This document shows, piece by piece, positions 42,915-51,387 of a stretch of DNA of 64,000 nucleotides (the first letter of the stretch is position 1; each line of letters begins with the position of its first letter). Made by a program: the position numbers and the translations under genes. The notes under the pieces are model-generated. The model saw only the letters and a program-made list of their open reading frames with translations, searched no databases and was not told the DNA's origin. Source of the stretch: Kordiimonas sediminis (GTDB taxonomy: Bacteria > Pseudomonadota > Alphaproteobacteria > Sphingomonadales > Kordiimonadaceae); the NCBI RefSeq assembly GCF_014656395.1, contig NZ_BNCI01000001.1, forward strand, positions 1,337,893-1,401,892, given 5' to 3'.

Positions 42915-44282
42915 ATGAAATTCCTATCAATTGTTATGACAGCAATGCTTTGGACGCTGCAAGCCGGTGCTGAGGATGTTGAACTGCAACGCAGCGCCTT
43001 TCTGGGCGTGATACCAGCATCGCCTGCACAAGGGCAGCCAGTGATCGTTGCGAGCCTGCATCCCGCCGGATCGGCACAAGCTCTGGGTGTTCTCGAAGGG
43101 GACGCAGTGTTGACGGTCAACGGTCAGGAGGTGCCCGATTATCCAACGCTCGCGCGGATAACCGGACAGGTACGCGCGGGGGAGACACTATCCCTGACAG
43201 TGCGCCGCGATGGGGCTGTACAAACCCTGACCGGGGCTGTGGCGGTTCGTCCGCTTGAGACAGGGGATGGCTATTCGGTTACTTACGGTCAGTTTGAATG
43301 GCAGGATAACCACATCCGTTCTATCGTCTATACACCGGATACACCGCGACCGGACGGTGCAGCGGTTATGTATATTCAGGGATATACCTGCGGTTCTATT
43401 GATTACGGCATGGTCCCTGATCTGACCCTCAATCAGGTATTGGCGACATACGCAAAAGCGGGCTTCACGGTCTTTAAAATGGAGAAACCCGGTATTGGGG
43501 ACAGTGTCGGGCCGCTTCGGTGCGATCAGTATGATTTTCATACGGAGAACGCAGCCTTTCAGGCAGGATTGATGCATTTCAAGACCCTGCCCGGTGTGAA
43601 TGGTGATGCGGTCTTCGTTCTGGGGCATTCTTTAGGTGTACTTCATTCTGCTGTGCTTGCCTCAAAAGGGCTTATTGCCGGCGCGATGGGCTACGGCGGG
43701 GTTGTGAAGTCCTGGCATGAATATTTGACAGAAATCTACGCCAAACAGTCGGTAAAATATTGGGGCGTGTCGCAGGCACAGGCGGATGACAATGTCCGCA
43801 CGATCAAACCGCTTCTGGCAGACTGGATACTGACAGATAGGGACTGGAATGAGGTTCTTGCTGACCCGAAGAACAAGGAGGCACTGGAAGCTGATTTATT
43901 GCCTATTCGCGGGGATCAGGTGTTTGACCGGCACTATAGTTTTTTCAGGTCGGTAAATGCCTATGATTTCCGGCAGCTTTGGGCGCAAAGTACAGCCTAT
44001 GTGCTGATGATGCATGGTGGTTATGATATCCAGGCAATTGAAAGTGGCTGGCAGGATGACATTGCAGCCATCGTGAACGCGCAGCATCCGGGCACGGCAA
44101 CTGCCCTGGTCTTTCCCCGGACAGAGCATGCGATGATGCGTTACCCGGATCTGGCAGCCCTGCGGCAGGCCATGTCTGAGGGTACCCACCGTGCGGGTAA
44201 TCCAGGCGATAAATATAATCCGGATATAGCCAGCCAGTCATTGGCATGGATGCAACATATCCTTGATCAACAAAAAAATTAG
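42915..44282 (+). CDS. Secreted PDZ domain-alpha/beta-hydrolase fusion
   Basis: 455 residues. Signal peptide (FLSIVMTAMLWTLQAGA). A PDZ domain at about 28-112 (LHPAGSAQALGVLEGDAVLTVNG), then an alpha/beta-hydrolase at about 130-450 with a full triad: Ser239 in LGHSLG, Asp371 in MMHGGYDIQ, His405 in PRTEHAM. An oxyanion-hole type YIQGYTCGSIDY precedes it. A PDZ domain fused to a serine hydrolase suggests an esterase, peptidase or transferase acting in the periplasm on a tethered or C-terminal ligand. Its stop overlaps the open frame of the next gene, so the two are co-transcribed. Confidence 0.85.
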   Translation: MKFLSIVMTAMLWTLQAGAEDVELQRSAFLGVIPASPAQGQPVIVASLHPAGSAQALGVLEGDAVLTVNGQEVPDYPTLARITGQVRAGETLSLTVRRDGAVQTLTGAVAVRPLETGDGYSVTYGQFEWQDNHIRSIVYTPDTPRPDGAAVMYIQGYTCGSIDYGMVPDLTLNQVLATYAKAGFTVFKMEKPGIGDSVGPLRCDQYDFHTENAAFQAGLMHFKTLPGVNGDAVFVLGHSLGVLHSAVLASKGLIAGAMGYGGVVKSWHEYLTEIYAKQSVKYWGVSQAQADDNVRTIKPLLADWILTDRDWNEVLADPKNKEALEADLLPIRGDQVFDRHYSFFRSVNAYDFRQLWAQSTAYVLMMHGGYDIQAIESGWQDDIAAIVNAQHPGTATALVFPRTEHAMMRYPDLAALRQAMSEGTHRAGNPGDKYNPDIASQSLAWMQHILDQQKN

Positions 44283-44292
44283 AGGACACATA

Positions 44293-45420
44293 ATGTCAAA
44301 AATACTCCTGCTGTCAGTAGTAATGAGCGCCGCTATATGGTCAACGAACGCCAGTGCGGAACAGGAACATTTCCGCCATATGATGTTCCGCGAAAGCCCC
44401 TACGCACCCTATCGCGGTATCTATCCTATGGATGGAAAAGATACAGAAAAAGCTGTCCATTACGAATTCTCGTATGACGATGAAGGCCGTGTAACGCGTA
44501 TCAGCCACAAGTTAGATGATCAGACCGTCCCGCTTCACGGGGGCTTCGATACCTTTATCTGGTTTGCGCCAGAAGTCCGCATTGCGTACAGCGACGGTCA
44601 GGAAGTCCATACATATTACGGTACAGACGGTGTGCAAATACACGCACATGGACAGGTCTGGCGTGCGGTTTATTCGCTTGATGCCGATGGCAATCGCACC
44701 AGCCTGGAGTTTTTTGACAAGGACGGTGCCCCCAGTGCCAATGCATGGAATATCACCCGGTATGAATGGCGACCAAGTGAGGATGGCCATATCTTTGAAA
44801 AGCGTTTCAACCCGGCTGGCGAGCAGGAAAAAATGCGGCCGGTGCTGGAGTTTTATGAAGTGAAGCTGGAGTACGACCGGGACGGTAAATTATCCTTCAT
44901 GCGGAATTATGGTCTGGACCATACACCAACCAATAATAGCTCTGGTGCAGGCATTGACCGGATTACCTACGACCTGAACGGTAATTTTATCCGTTGGCAA
45001 GTCTATGACAAGGACGGAAATGCAGTAGAAGGCAACCGCCCTATGGTGCATCTGGGTGAACATTTATACGACGATAAGGGTAATAAAATTGGTATGCGGG
45101 GATTTGATCGGCACGGTGTGCGGATGCCTTTCTCCTGGGGAGCCATCATGGAAGAAACTTCTTATAACCAGCAGGGTGTGCGCATAGCTTTTCGTTCCTA
45201 TCGTCCTGATTGGTCGCTAGATGCCAATTTCGCTTTTGACTATTCGAAGGACCTTTCAAGGCAACTCAGTATCAAATCCATGGATGCTAATGGTCAGCTA
45301 AAAGATGATCCGCGCCTGAACGGTGGTGCTGTGTTGCAGTTTTCCCAGGATGATGCCGGCAATATTGTGCGCACTTTCAAACGGGCGGACGGCACACCTA
45401 TCACTAGCGATGATGAATAG
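44293..45420 (+). CDS. Secreted YD-repeat-like protein B
   Basis: 375 residues. I start at 44293 (GAGGA upstream, signal peptide MSKILLLSVVMSAAIWSTNASA); the open frame begins at 44263. It is a paralogue of the protein at 41403: FRESPY near the N-terminus, YSLDADGNRTSLEFFDKDGAPSAN, YEWRPSEDGHIFEKRFNPAGE, RPVLEFYEVKLEYDRDGKL. It is 80 residues shorter and lacks the third repeat block. Starting ten bases after the hydrolase stop, it is surely co-transcribed. Function unknown; the two paralogues may form a complex with the hydrolase. Confidence 0.72.
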   Translation: MSKILLLSVVMSAAIWSTNASAEQEHFRHMMFRESPYAPYRGIYPMDGKDTEKAVHYEFSYDDEGRVTRISHKLDDQTVPLHGGFDTFIWFAPEVRIAYSDGQEVHTYYGTDGVQIHAHGQVWRAVYSLDADGNRTSLEFFDKDGAPSANAWNITRYEWRPSEDGHIFEKRFNPAGEQEKMRPVLEFYEVKLEYDRDGKLSFMRNYGLDHTPTNNSSGAGIDRITYDLNGNFIRWQVYDKDGNAVEGNRPMVHLGEHLYDDKGNKIGMRGFDRHGVRMPFSWGAIMEETSYNQQGVRIAFRSYRPDWSLDANFAFDYSKDLSRQLSIKSMDANGQLKDDPRLNGGAVLQFSQDDAGNIVRTFKRADGTPITSDDE

Positions 45421-45489
45421 TTTCTCGCCGGGAGGGAAACCTCCCTGTTGTCACTCCTACCTGCAGCGAACTTCACAGGTAGGCACCTT

Positions 45490-45530
45490 ACCTCCGTCTG
45501 GTTAAAGCCAGATGGAGGTCATTTCTTGAT
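45490..45530 (+). terminator. Terminator-like hairpin after YD-like protein B
   Basis: ACCTCCGTCTGG (45490-45501) and CCAGATGGAGGT (45508-45519) form a 12-bp stem with one G-T pair and a 6-base loop, followed by CATTTCTT. A smaller GGGAGG/CCTCCC hairpin lies at 45430-45445. Neither has a strong T run, so termination may be partial. Confidence 0.5.
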
Positions 45531-45591
45531 CAGGTCTGATGATGAAAATTCAGGTCACATCATAATCTGTTTTTGGCGGAGGGGAGATAGT

Positions 45592-45776
45592 ATGCGTACC
45601 TTGATATGTTTTTCTGTGCCTGTCTTATGGTGGTCGGCGCCAGCAAGCTGGAGGCAGCGCAGTACCGGTTTGAAGGGCTGACACCTGCTGATTATAATCT
45701 GACCAAGCGGCAATATATGACCTACTTCATCGACAGAGATAAAAACGAGATGAAGTGGATTTCCCTGTGGGAGTGA
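45592..45776 (+). pseudogene. Small secreted protein gene with an apparent one-base frameshift
   Basis: An ATG at 45592, well placed after GGAGGGGAG, reads MRTLICFS and soon stops. From 45606 another frame codes MFFCACLMVVGASKLEA then AQYRFEGLTPADYNLTKRQY, 56 residues ending at 45776. Adding one T to the run of five T at 45609-45613 joins them into one protein of about 61 residues with a clean signal peptide. The shift is either a true mutation, a phase-variable homopolymer or a sequencing error. It is the last gene of the YD-like/hydrolase cassette. Confidence 0.55.
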
Positions 45777-45843
45777 GAGAGCCATCTGCGCACTATTGAC
45801 GGGGGTAGACTATGTTGAGACGGTTCAGACATGGCATATCTGC

Positions 45844-46194
45844 TTAGAGTGCATTATCCAGATAGTAGCGCACCGCATCCTGAACGTGACGGAAACGGTC
45901 GCCACCTAAGTGTTTCCCGCCATACCAGCGGGTGACAACGATGATATGGCCCATCAGTTCTTCCCGTTCCAGCATTCGGACAATGACCATGCCGGCACCA
46001 GACTCGCCGTCGTCATTTTTGACAGGGCCATCTTCTGACAAAAATGCCCAGGTATTGTGCGTTGCCTTGGCAAATTTCTTGGACTTGCACAGGGTTTTAA
46101 TGAACACTTTTGCCTCATCCGCGGAATGACACGGCCCACCGGACACCGCATATTTAGAACCACGATCTGAAATTATGCTTTCAAATTTTTGCAT
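45844..46194 (-). CDS. IMPACT-domain (YigZ N-terminal) protein
   Basis: 116 residues covering only the N-terminal IMPACT/UPF0029 domain of YigZ, which is usually about 200. The signature is complete: ATHNTWAF, NDDGESGAGM and VVTRWYGGKHLGGDRFRHVQDAV. The eukaryotic IMPACT protein binds GCN1; the bacterial role is unclear. AGGATC precedes the ATG. It is followed at 46263 by a gene read in the same direction from upstream. Confidence 0.85.
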   Translation of the reverse strand: MQKFESIISDRGSKYAVSGGPCHSADEAKVFIKTLCKSKKFAKATHNTWAFLSEDGPVKNDDGESGAGMVIVRMLEREELMGHIIVVTRWYGGKHLGGDRFRHVQDAVRYYLDNAL

Positions 46195-46262
46195 AGATCC
46201 TAGAAAGGTTTGAGATTGAGTTGATTATGTGACGGGCACCATACCACGGGACAAGGCGGGGT

Positions 46263-47108
46263 CTAGTGAAATCGTGCCGTCAGGATATGTGCTTTGAAGA
46301 AGGGAAAATACGCTGGTGTGCCGAAGTTGTTTCCCCCTTCAACATATGTCGCAATACGGTATCCATCAAAGCTTTGGAAGTTGGACGGTATTCCCCCAAA
46401 TGGTTGCAGGCGAAAACGCTTGTCCTTGTTTGCATCGGTCCACCGTTGAAAGGAAACTTCCGTTGGTTGTCCGTCTTTGTCTACGGTGATGTCAACTTCC
46501 TGGGAAAGCGTACCGTGTGTGATTGTTACCCGCGCTGTGTCTGGTCCAGTCTGTGCCCAGCTAACACCCGGTCCGGGAAGTAGGGCGGCCGGGCACCAGA
46601 AAGCAGCTTCACCAGCGACCCTGCCAAAACTGGCGCGCAAATGATCATGGGAACCGCCTACGCGTACAACAGGGAGTAAGTTCACAAGCCAGAACTTCAC
46701 CCATGATACACGGCTATACATGCCGTCTGACCCTGACAAAATTGTCACCGGACCACCGGTGCGCAGTTTCCAGATAAAGCCACTGGGCGGTGCCAGAAGC
46801 TGATGTGCCGTCATGGGCATATAGTTGGGAGCATCTTTGGTGCCAAGCCCTAAATCCCCCTGCATTGTCAATTCTACAACGGATGAAAGACGTGTCCCCG
46901 GTTTGATTGCAAAAGTAAAATATCTGCGCGCAGGCTCAGGCAGATCAGCAATCATGTCAGGTGAAAACCGGCAAGTCTTGTCTTGTGATGAAGATAGAAG
47001 TGCGTTCCATGTTCGGCGTAAGGAGACGGCATCCCACAAGCGCCAGCAAATCAGTAGGATCAGCAGTCCGAGGAAAAAGAGTAAAATATAATAGGCGATC
47101 TGGATCAT
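46263..47108 (-). CDS. DUF6544-like membrane-anchored protein
   Basis: 281 residues. One N-terminal membrane helix (YYILLFFLGLLILLICWRLW), then a single globular domain that resembles the DUF6544 group (DLPEPARRYFTFAIKPGTRL at the start, EAAFWCPAALLPGPGVSWAQ in the middle, FQRWTDANKDKRFRLQPFGG near the end). No catalytic motif. Genes of this type often stand alone; function unknown. Confidence 0.7.
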   Translation of the reverse strand: MIQIAYYILLFFLGLLILLICWRLWDAVSLRRTWNALLSSSQDKTCRFSPDMIADLPEPARRYFTFAIKPGTRLSSVVELTMQGDLGLGTKDAPNYMPMTAHQLLAPPSGFIWKLRTGGPVTILSGSDGMYSRVSWVKFWLVNLLPVVRVGGSHDHLRASFGRVAGEAAFWCPAALLPGPGVSWAQTGPDTARVTITHGTLSQEVDITVDKDGQPTEVSFQRWTDANKDKRFRLQPFGGIPSNFQSFDGYRIATYVEGGNNFGTPAYFPFFKAHILTARFH

Positions 47109-47190
47109 ACTGGCAGGACTCCGGGCTGATTGTCAGTCTTGGGAGTGTGCCGGGGACGTCTGTTTGGTTCAAGTTTTCTTTCTTGGTGCA

Positions 47191-47221
47191 ATAAAAAAGC
47201 AGCCCCGGATTGGGGCTGCTT
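47191..47221 (-). terminator. Terminator of the first DUF4347/RTX gene
   Basis: AAGCAGCCCC (47197-47206) and GGGGCTGCTT (47212-47221) form a 10-bp stem; the minus strand then runs into TTTTTTAT. The second RTX gene ends in a nearly identical hairpin. Confidence 0.9.
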
Positions 47222-47245
47222 CGGTGTTTCTACGGGATGGATTAC

Positions 47246-50200
47246 TTAGAATGCGATGTCCATGGAATCCAGGTCACCGACCGTCAGGCCCTTCAGGAAG
47301 ATGGAGGCATTTGCACCAATTTCGATCAGCAGGCCGCTGTCGCCGCCAATAGTCGTAGTGCTTGATGCAGCCTTTATTTCAGCAAGGCTATCAAGGGTGG
47401 TGCTATCAAGAAATAGCTCGTCTTGACCAATGTTAAAGTCAGTAACGATGTCATGTCCTGTGTTCATCTTAAAGCGGAAGATATCTGCACCGGCACCACC
47501 CGTGTACAGGTCATCCCCAGCACCGCCCCAAAACATATCGTTGCCGGCTCCACCATTCACAGTGTCATTACCAGCGCCGTCCCAAAGAGCATCGTTACCG
47601 GCTCCACCATCCACGATGTCATTGCCGTCACCGCTGAAGAGGGTATCGTTTCCGTCGTCTCCATTGACTACATCATCGCCATCGCCAGAGAAGACTTCGT
47701 CAGCGCCGCTACCAGCGGAGATGGTATCGCTATCGCCGCTTGCACCGCCAAAGATCAGGTCATCGCCTGCGCCGCCATAGATGACATCTGAACCTTGACC
47801 ACCGCCGATCTTGTCGTTGCCGAACCCGCCAGTGACTGTGTCATTGCCGGTACCGGCCCAAGCGGTGTTAGGGCTTGTGTCGCCATTTTCATCACCTGGA
47901 TTGTTGAAGGAGGTGAACAACTGGTCATTGCCTGAACCGCCCAATAGCTTGTCGGACCCTGCGCCGCCAACGAGAAGGTCATCGCCTGCGCCGCCACCCA
48001 TTGTGTCGTTGCCTTTGCCGCCTTCGATCGTGTCATTGCCTAAGTCGTTTGGACCGGCCCAGATTTTATCGTTACCAGCACCGCCGTTGACAAAGTCGTC
48101 CCCTTCGCCCAGCACAATACGGTTATTTTCCTTACCAAGCTGCAGTGTGTCATTGCCATCCGTGGGGGTGGTGCCTTCGGTTGGCAGTGTGGATGTTGGC
48201 TGGTCGCCCGGGTCTGTGCTTGGTGGTGTAGGTGTTTCCAGTGATACCGAGCCTGCAGGGGTGAAGCCAAAACCATCGTCCGCTTCAACCGTCAGGGTCG
48301 TCGTCACCGCACCAGATGCACTTGGGGGCGTGTAGGTAATGTTGCTTGCACTGTCGAGGTAGCTATTGATATCCGCAATGTCACCAACAAGTGTGATGGT
48401 TGTTGCGTTTACCAGAGTTTCTGTAACACCGCCACCAACGCCGGCACCGTCAGCCGGGGTGCCAAAGGTACCAGCGTCAACCGTTAGACGAACTGTTAGT
48501 GGGCCCGCAATATCCGCGTCGGTGAAGTTACTGGCAGATAGATCAATGTTATTTTCGGCACGCGGTGTAAGTGCCTGCGAGGCAACAAGGCCGGAAAGCA
48601 GAGGCAGGTCATTAACATCAGTGATATCAAACTGAACCGTATCACTATTAATGCCGCCATTGCCGTCATTTGTTTCAATTTGAATGCCGCCTGCGTTAAC
48701 ACCGTTCAGGTTCGCGGTTGGTGTGAAGGTCATGGCATCAAGCGCTGCGTTGACGTCCGCAAGTGACCCGCTAAATGTCATGCTTGCATCATCAGTGCCG
48801 TCCCCCGTTGTGAAGTTCAGTATAAGCCCAGTTGGGTCAACAGAGACAGTACCACCCGTTGCTGTGATAGTTACTGTTTGGTCATCACCGTCCAGATCTA
48901 TGATGCTAACATCGTCTGCTATAGCAACCGCTGTGGCATCTTCTGCAACGGTCGGTGCAGACGGTGCCGTAACAACCGGTGCGTCGTTGGCCCCGGAAAC
49001 AGATACGGTCGAGCTAACAGACAGAGGCGTTGTATTTACGTCATTGCCACCAGTTGCACCATCATCAGTCACGCTGGTGATTGTGAACACCCGGTTACCA
49101 ACTTCTGTTGGCGTATTGCTGTCATTTTGGTAGGTCATACCGTTCACGAGGGTCGTGAAGTCAGCTTCTGACACAGTGCCGCCCGAGAAAGTAATAGTAG
49201 CAGTGCCGCCGGCGACACTAACACTGTAATTTAGGCTGTTTGTTGCGGTAGAACCATTTGCACCGTTTGTCAGGGTAATAGCTGAGCCGTCAGCATTTAG
49301 AATTTCATCTGCACCGTCGGCAACATTTGTGACCGTCATAGTGAAACCAGCCACGCTCTGCCCGGCTTCTATCGTAGATACAGACGCTGCACTGAATAAT
49401 CCTGCAGCGCCAGCTCCTTCGGTAAAGGCTGGATTGTCACCTGTTGCAGAGAAGGTAGGTGCATCATTTACATCGGTGATATCGATGTTGACCGTTCTTG
49501 GGGTGCCGTCTGTTGTGCCGTCATTTGCAGTAATAGTAACTGTGGCTACATCCTGACCGCTAGTATTAGCGGTGCCCGTATACTGGATGTTGCTTGTAGT
49601 ATCCAGGTAGGTGGTAATATCTGCAGCAGATCCAACCAGGGTGATGGTTGTTGCGTTCACCAGTGTTGCGGTAACACCTGCGCCGACGCCTGCGCCGTCT
49701 GCGGGTGTGCTGAAGGTACCGGAACTGATACTTAGGGTCAGTGTAACCTGTTCGCCTTCAACTTCCTCTACGGTAACGCCAGATAGGTCAAAGTTACTTG
49801 TAATATCCTCAGTTACCTGCACATCAGCAGGTTTCGTAGGAAGTGTTGGCGGTGCGTTAAAAGACAGCGTGTCGATGCCTGCGCTGATGGGACCCTGGTC
49901 ACCGAAAATAGTGAACTCGGTTACGTCCTGCCAGTCGCTTGGTGAAACGACGACGCCGTATTGTGAGCCGTCCAACGAAAAGTTAGGGGCTGTGAAAGTA
50001 ACGTCCAACCCTGAGCCGAAGCCAGGGGTCACTTTGTAGGTTATAATGCCAAGCGGCTGGTTGCCTGAGTTGTCGAAGTGAATGAAGTCGGTGATATCAA
50101 CCGGTGCGCTGAAGGAAACAGTAACAGAGGTCGCTGTGGCCGCTGAGATGGCAGCTGTGCCTGTGCTAAGGCCGTCGTCATGGGTGGTTGTGCTTGCTGT

Positions 50201-50833
50201 ACCCCCATTGAAGGTTACGGTCATAGTCACGCCGTTCACGGTTTGCTGGAAGTCTGTTCCTGCAGTGCTGCCGCCTGTGAAGTCAAACGTGCCAACAAGC
50301 GTATGCGGATAGTCAGCGCGCGACTGGGCGGAGAAGGGGACAGCTGTACCGATATTCCATGTGCCGCCTTGCGCCGTGGCACCTACGGGCTGGCTGGCTG
50401 CAAAAACATGCGCGCCGGATAGCAGTTCCAGCGTCTGGGTAAATGCCTGGCCCACTGTGTCTTTGGCAACATCGCAGGCCCACAGGGCTATTTCACTGCA
50501 TTTGCTGAAGATGGTTTTCAGTGTCGCTGCATGTGCTTCCAGATAGGCGCTGTCCACGCGTACCTCTGACAGTGCAAGACTGCCCGGTGCGCCGTGCGAC
50601 AGGATATGCATCTTGCTGTAGGTCTGCCCGTCTTTAAGAGCAGCCTGCATGGCTGCAAGGGGGTCCTGACCCGCAGGTAAATGCACCACGGTCATAGTGT
50701 GTGGCAGGTCAGCCAGAAGAATGTCCGCGTCCTCAACGTGACTATCGACAAACAAAATTTCAGAAGAAGAAAGTTGGGTCTGAAGGTCGGTCATGTTTGA
50801 ACCTTTCGCTCCCCACTGCGAGACATTATTCAT
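47246..50833 (-). CDS. Giant secreted DUF4347/RTX adhesin-like protein 1
   Basis: 1195 residues. N-terminal DUF4347 domain (about 25-185: ILFVDSHVEDADILLADLP, MHILSHGAPGSLALSE, IALWACDVA), then a unique beta region (about 188-335), tandem cadherin-like/T1SS repeats (about 340-880), a Pro/Thr linker, and about 20 RTX nonapeptides (GGAGND type, about 900-1115), closing with a C-terminal type I secretion signal (FRFKMNTGHDIVTDFNIGQDEL). Such proteins leave by a type I secretion system and bind calcium outside the cell. No ABC/MFP genes are nearby. AGGAGTCC precedes the ATG. Confidence 0.88.
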   Translation of the reverse strand: MNNVSQWGAKGSNMTDLQTQLSSSEILFVDSHVEDADILLADLPHTMTVVHLPAGQDPLAAMQAALKDGQTYSKMHILSHGAPGSLALSEVRVDSAYLEAHAATLKTIFSKCSEIALWACDVAKDTVGQAFTQTLELLSGAHVFAASQPVGATAQGGTWNIGTAVPFSAQSRADYPHTLVGTFDFTGGSTAGTDFQQTVNGVTMTVTFNGGTASTTTHDDGLSTGTAAISAATATSVTVSFSAPVDITDFIHFDNSGNQPLGIITYKVTPGFGSGLDVTFTAPNFSLDGSQYGVVVSPSDWQDVTEFTIFGDQGPISAGIDTLSFNAPPTLPTKPADVQVTEDITSNFDLSGVTVEEVEGEQVTLTLSISSGTFSTPADGAGVGAGVTATLVNATTITLVGSAADITTYLDTTSNIQYTGTANTSGQDVATVTITANDGTTDGTPRTVNIDITDVNDAPTFSATGDNPAFTEGAGAAGLFSAASVSTIEAGQSVAGFTMTVTNVADGADEILNADGSAITLTNGANGSTATNSLNYSVSVAGGTATITFSGGTVSEADFTTLVNGMTYQNDSNTPTEVGNRVFTITSVTDDGATGGNDVNTTPLSVSSTVSVSGANDAPVVTAPSAPTVAEDATAVAIADDVSIIDLDGDDQTVTITATGGTVSVDPTGLILNFTTGDGTDDASMTFSGSLADVNAALDAMTFTPTANLNGVNAGGIQIETNDGNGGINSDTVQFDITDVNDLPLLSGLVASQALTPRAENNIDLSASNFTDADIAGPLTVRLTVDAGTFGTPADGAGVGGGVTETLVNATTITLVGDIADINSYLDSASNITYTPPSASGAVTTTLTVEADDGFGFTPAGSVSLETPTPPSTDPGDQPTSTLPTEGTTPTDGNDTLQLGKENNRIVLGEGDDFVNGGAGNDKIWAGPNDLGNDTIEGGKGNDTMGGGAGDDLLVGGAGSDKLLGGSGNDQLFTSFNNPGDENGDTSPNTAWAGTGNDTVTGGFGNDKIGGGQGSDVIYGGAGDDLIFGGASGDSDTISAGSGADEVFSGDGDDVVNGDDGNDTLFSGDGNDIVDGGAGNDALWDGAGNDTVNGGAGNDMFWGGAGDDLYTGGAGADIFRFKMNTGHDIVTDFNIGQDELFLDSTTLDSLAEIKAASSTTTIGGDSGLLIEIGANASIFLKGLTVGDLDSMDIAF
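47500..48150 (-). repeat. RTX nonapeptide repeats of protein 1
   Basis: About 20 copies of the glycine- and aspartate-rich nine-residue unit (GGxGxDxUx type, e.g. GGAGNDTVN, GGSGNDQLF). They fold as calcium-binding parallel beta rolls. The DNA repeats give long antisense open frames that are artefacts. Confidence 0.9.
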
Positions 50834-51330
50834 TATGGACTCCTAAAGTAGATCACACGCACGCGTGAAAAAATTTAACTAAAATACTCTAGACAAGGTT
50901 GTGCTACCTTATGGTCAGTACCAGCTAATAATACCGGGAATCAATAGATAAATGATTGCTCATAAGAGCAAATATTACGCATTCTAAAATTGAATAATAT
51001 AATTCTAAAATGGAAATTTTTTGAACATTACTAATTGTATCTTTGCAAAAATGGCAATTGTCTGCCGTTTTAACTGTTTGTAATTACGTTTAATTTTAAT
51101 GAAGTGTCTTTCCTAGTAGCAGTGTTGATGGTTGTAACCTGCGTGTTTAGGGTATGTGCAGTCTTCTGCTAACGCCAGGCTATTGCCGGATAAGGTGAGA
51201 GGTGGGAATGTAGTACACTAATAAGTATATATTTTGGCCTTGGAGATTTTTGATTCGCTGTAAGCCAGGGGCGTGCGGAACCTGAATGCCTCTGGATACC
51301 TCAGTGGGGCCAGACGGCAGGACCCCCGCA
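50834..51330. other. AT-rich spacer between the two RTX genes
   Basis: About 500 bases with no convincing gene. It must contain the promoter for RTX gene 1. A CACGC/GCGTG dyad near 50859-50874 lies just upstream of the ribosome site. The rest is AT-rich with no terminator other than the one listed after RTX gene 2. The spacing and shared terminator sequence fit a tandem duplication of a complete gene unit. Confidence 0.5.
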
Positions 51331-51363
51331 ATAAAAAAGCAGCCCCGGATTGAGGGGCTGCTT
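51331..51363 (-). terminator. Terminator of the second DUF4347/RTX gene
   Basis: AAGCAGCCCC (51337-51346) and GGGGCTGCTT (51354-51363) with the same upstream ATAAAAAAG tract as the first gene. It is a near copy with two extra loop bases. Confidence 0.9.
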
Positions 51364-51387
51364 CGGTGTTTCTAAAGGATGGGTTAC

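Noticed and set aside
41403-45420. YD-like proteins as RHS or contact-dependent toxins
   Set aside because: No RHS core sequence, no toxin C-terminus, no immunity gene and no secretion-system partner; proteins are only 375-456 residues.
47500-48150. Repeat array considered as a CRISPR
   Set aside because: The units are coding nonapeptide repeats without conserved direct repeats plus unique spacers, and no cas gene is present.
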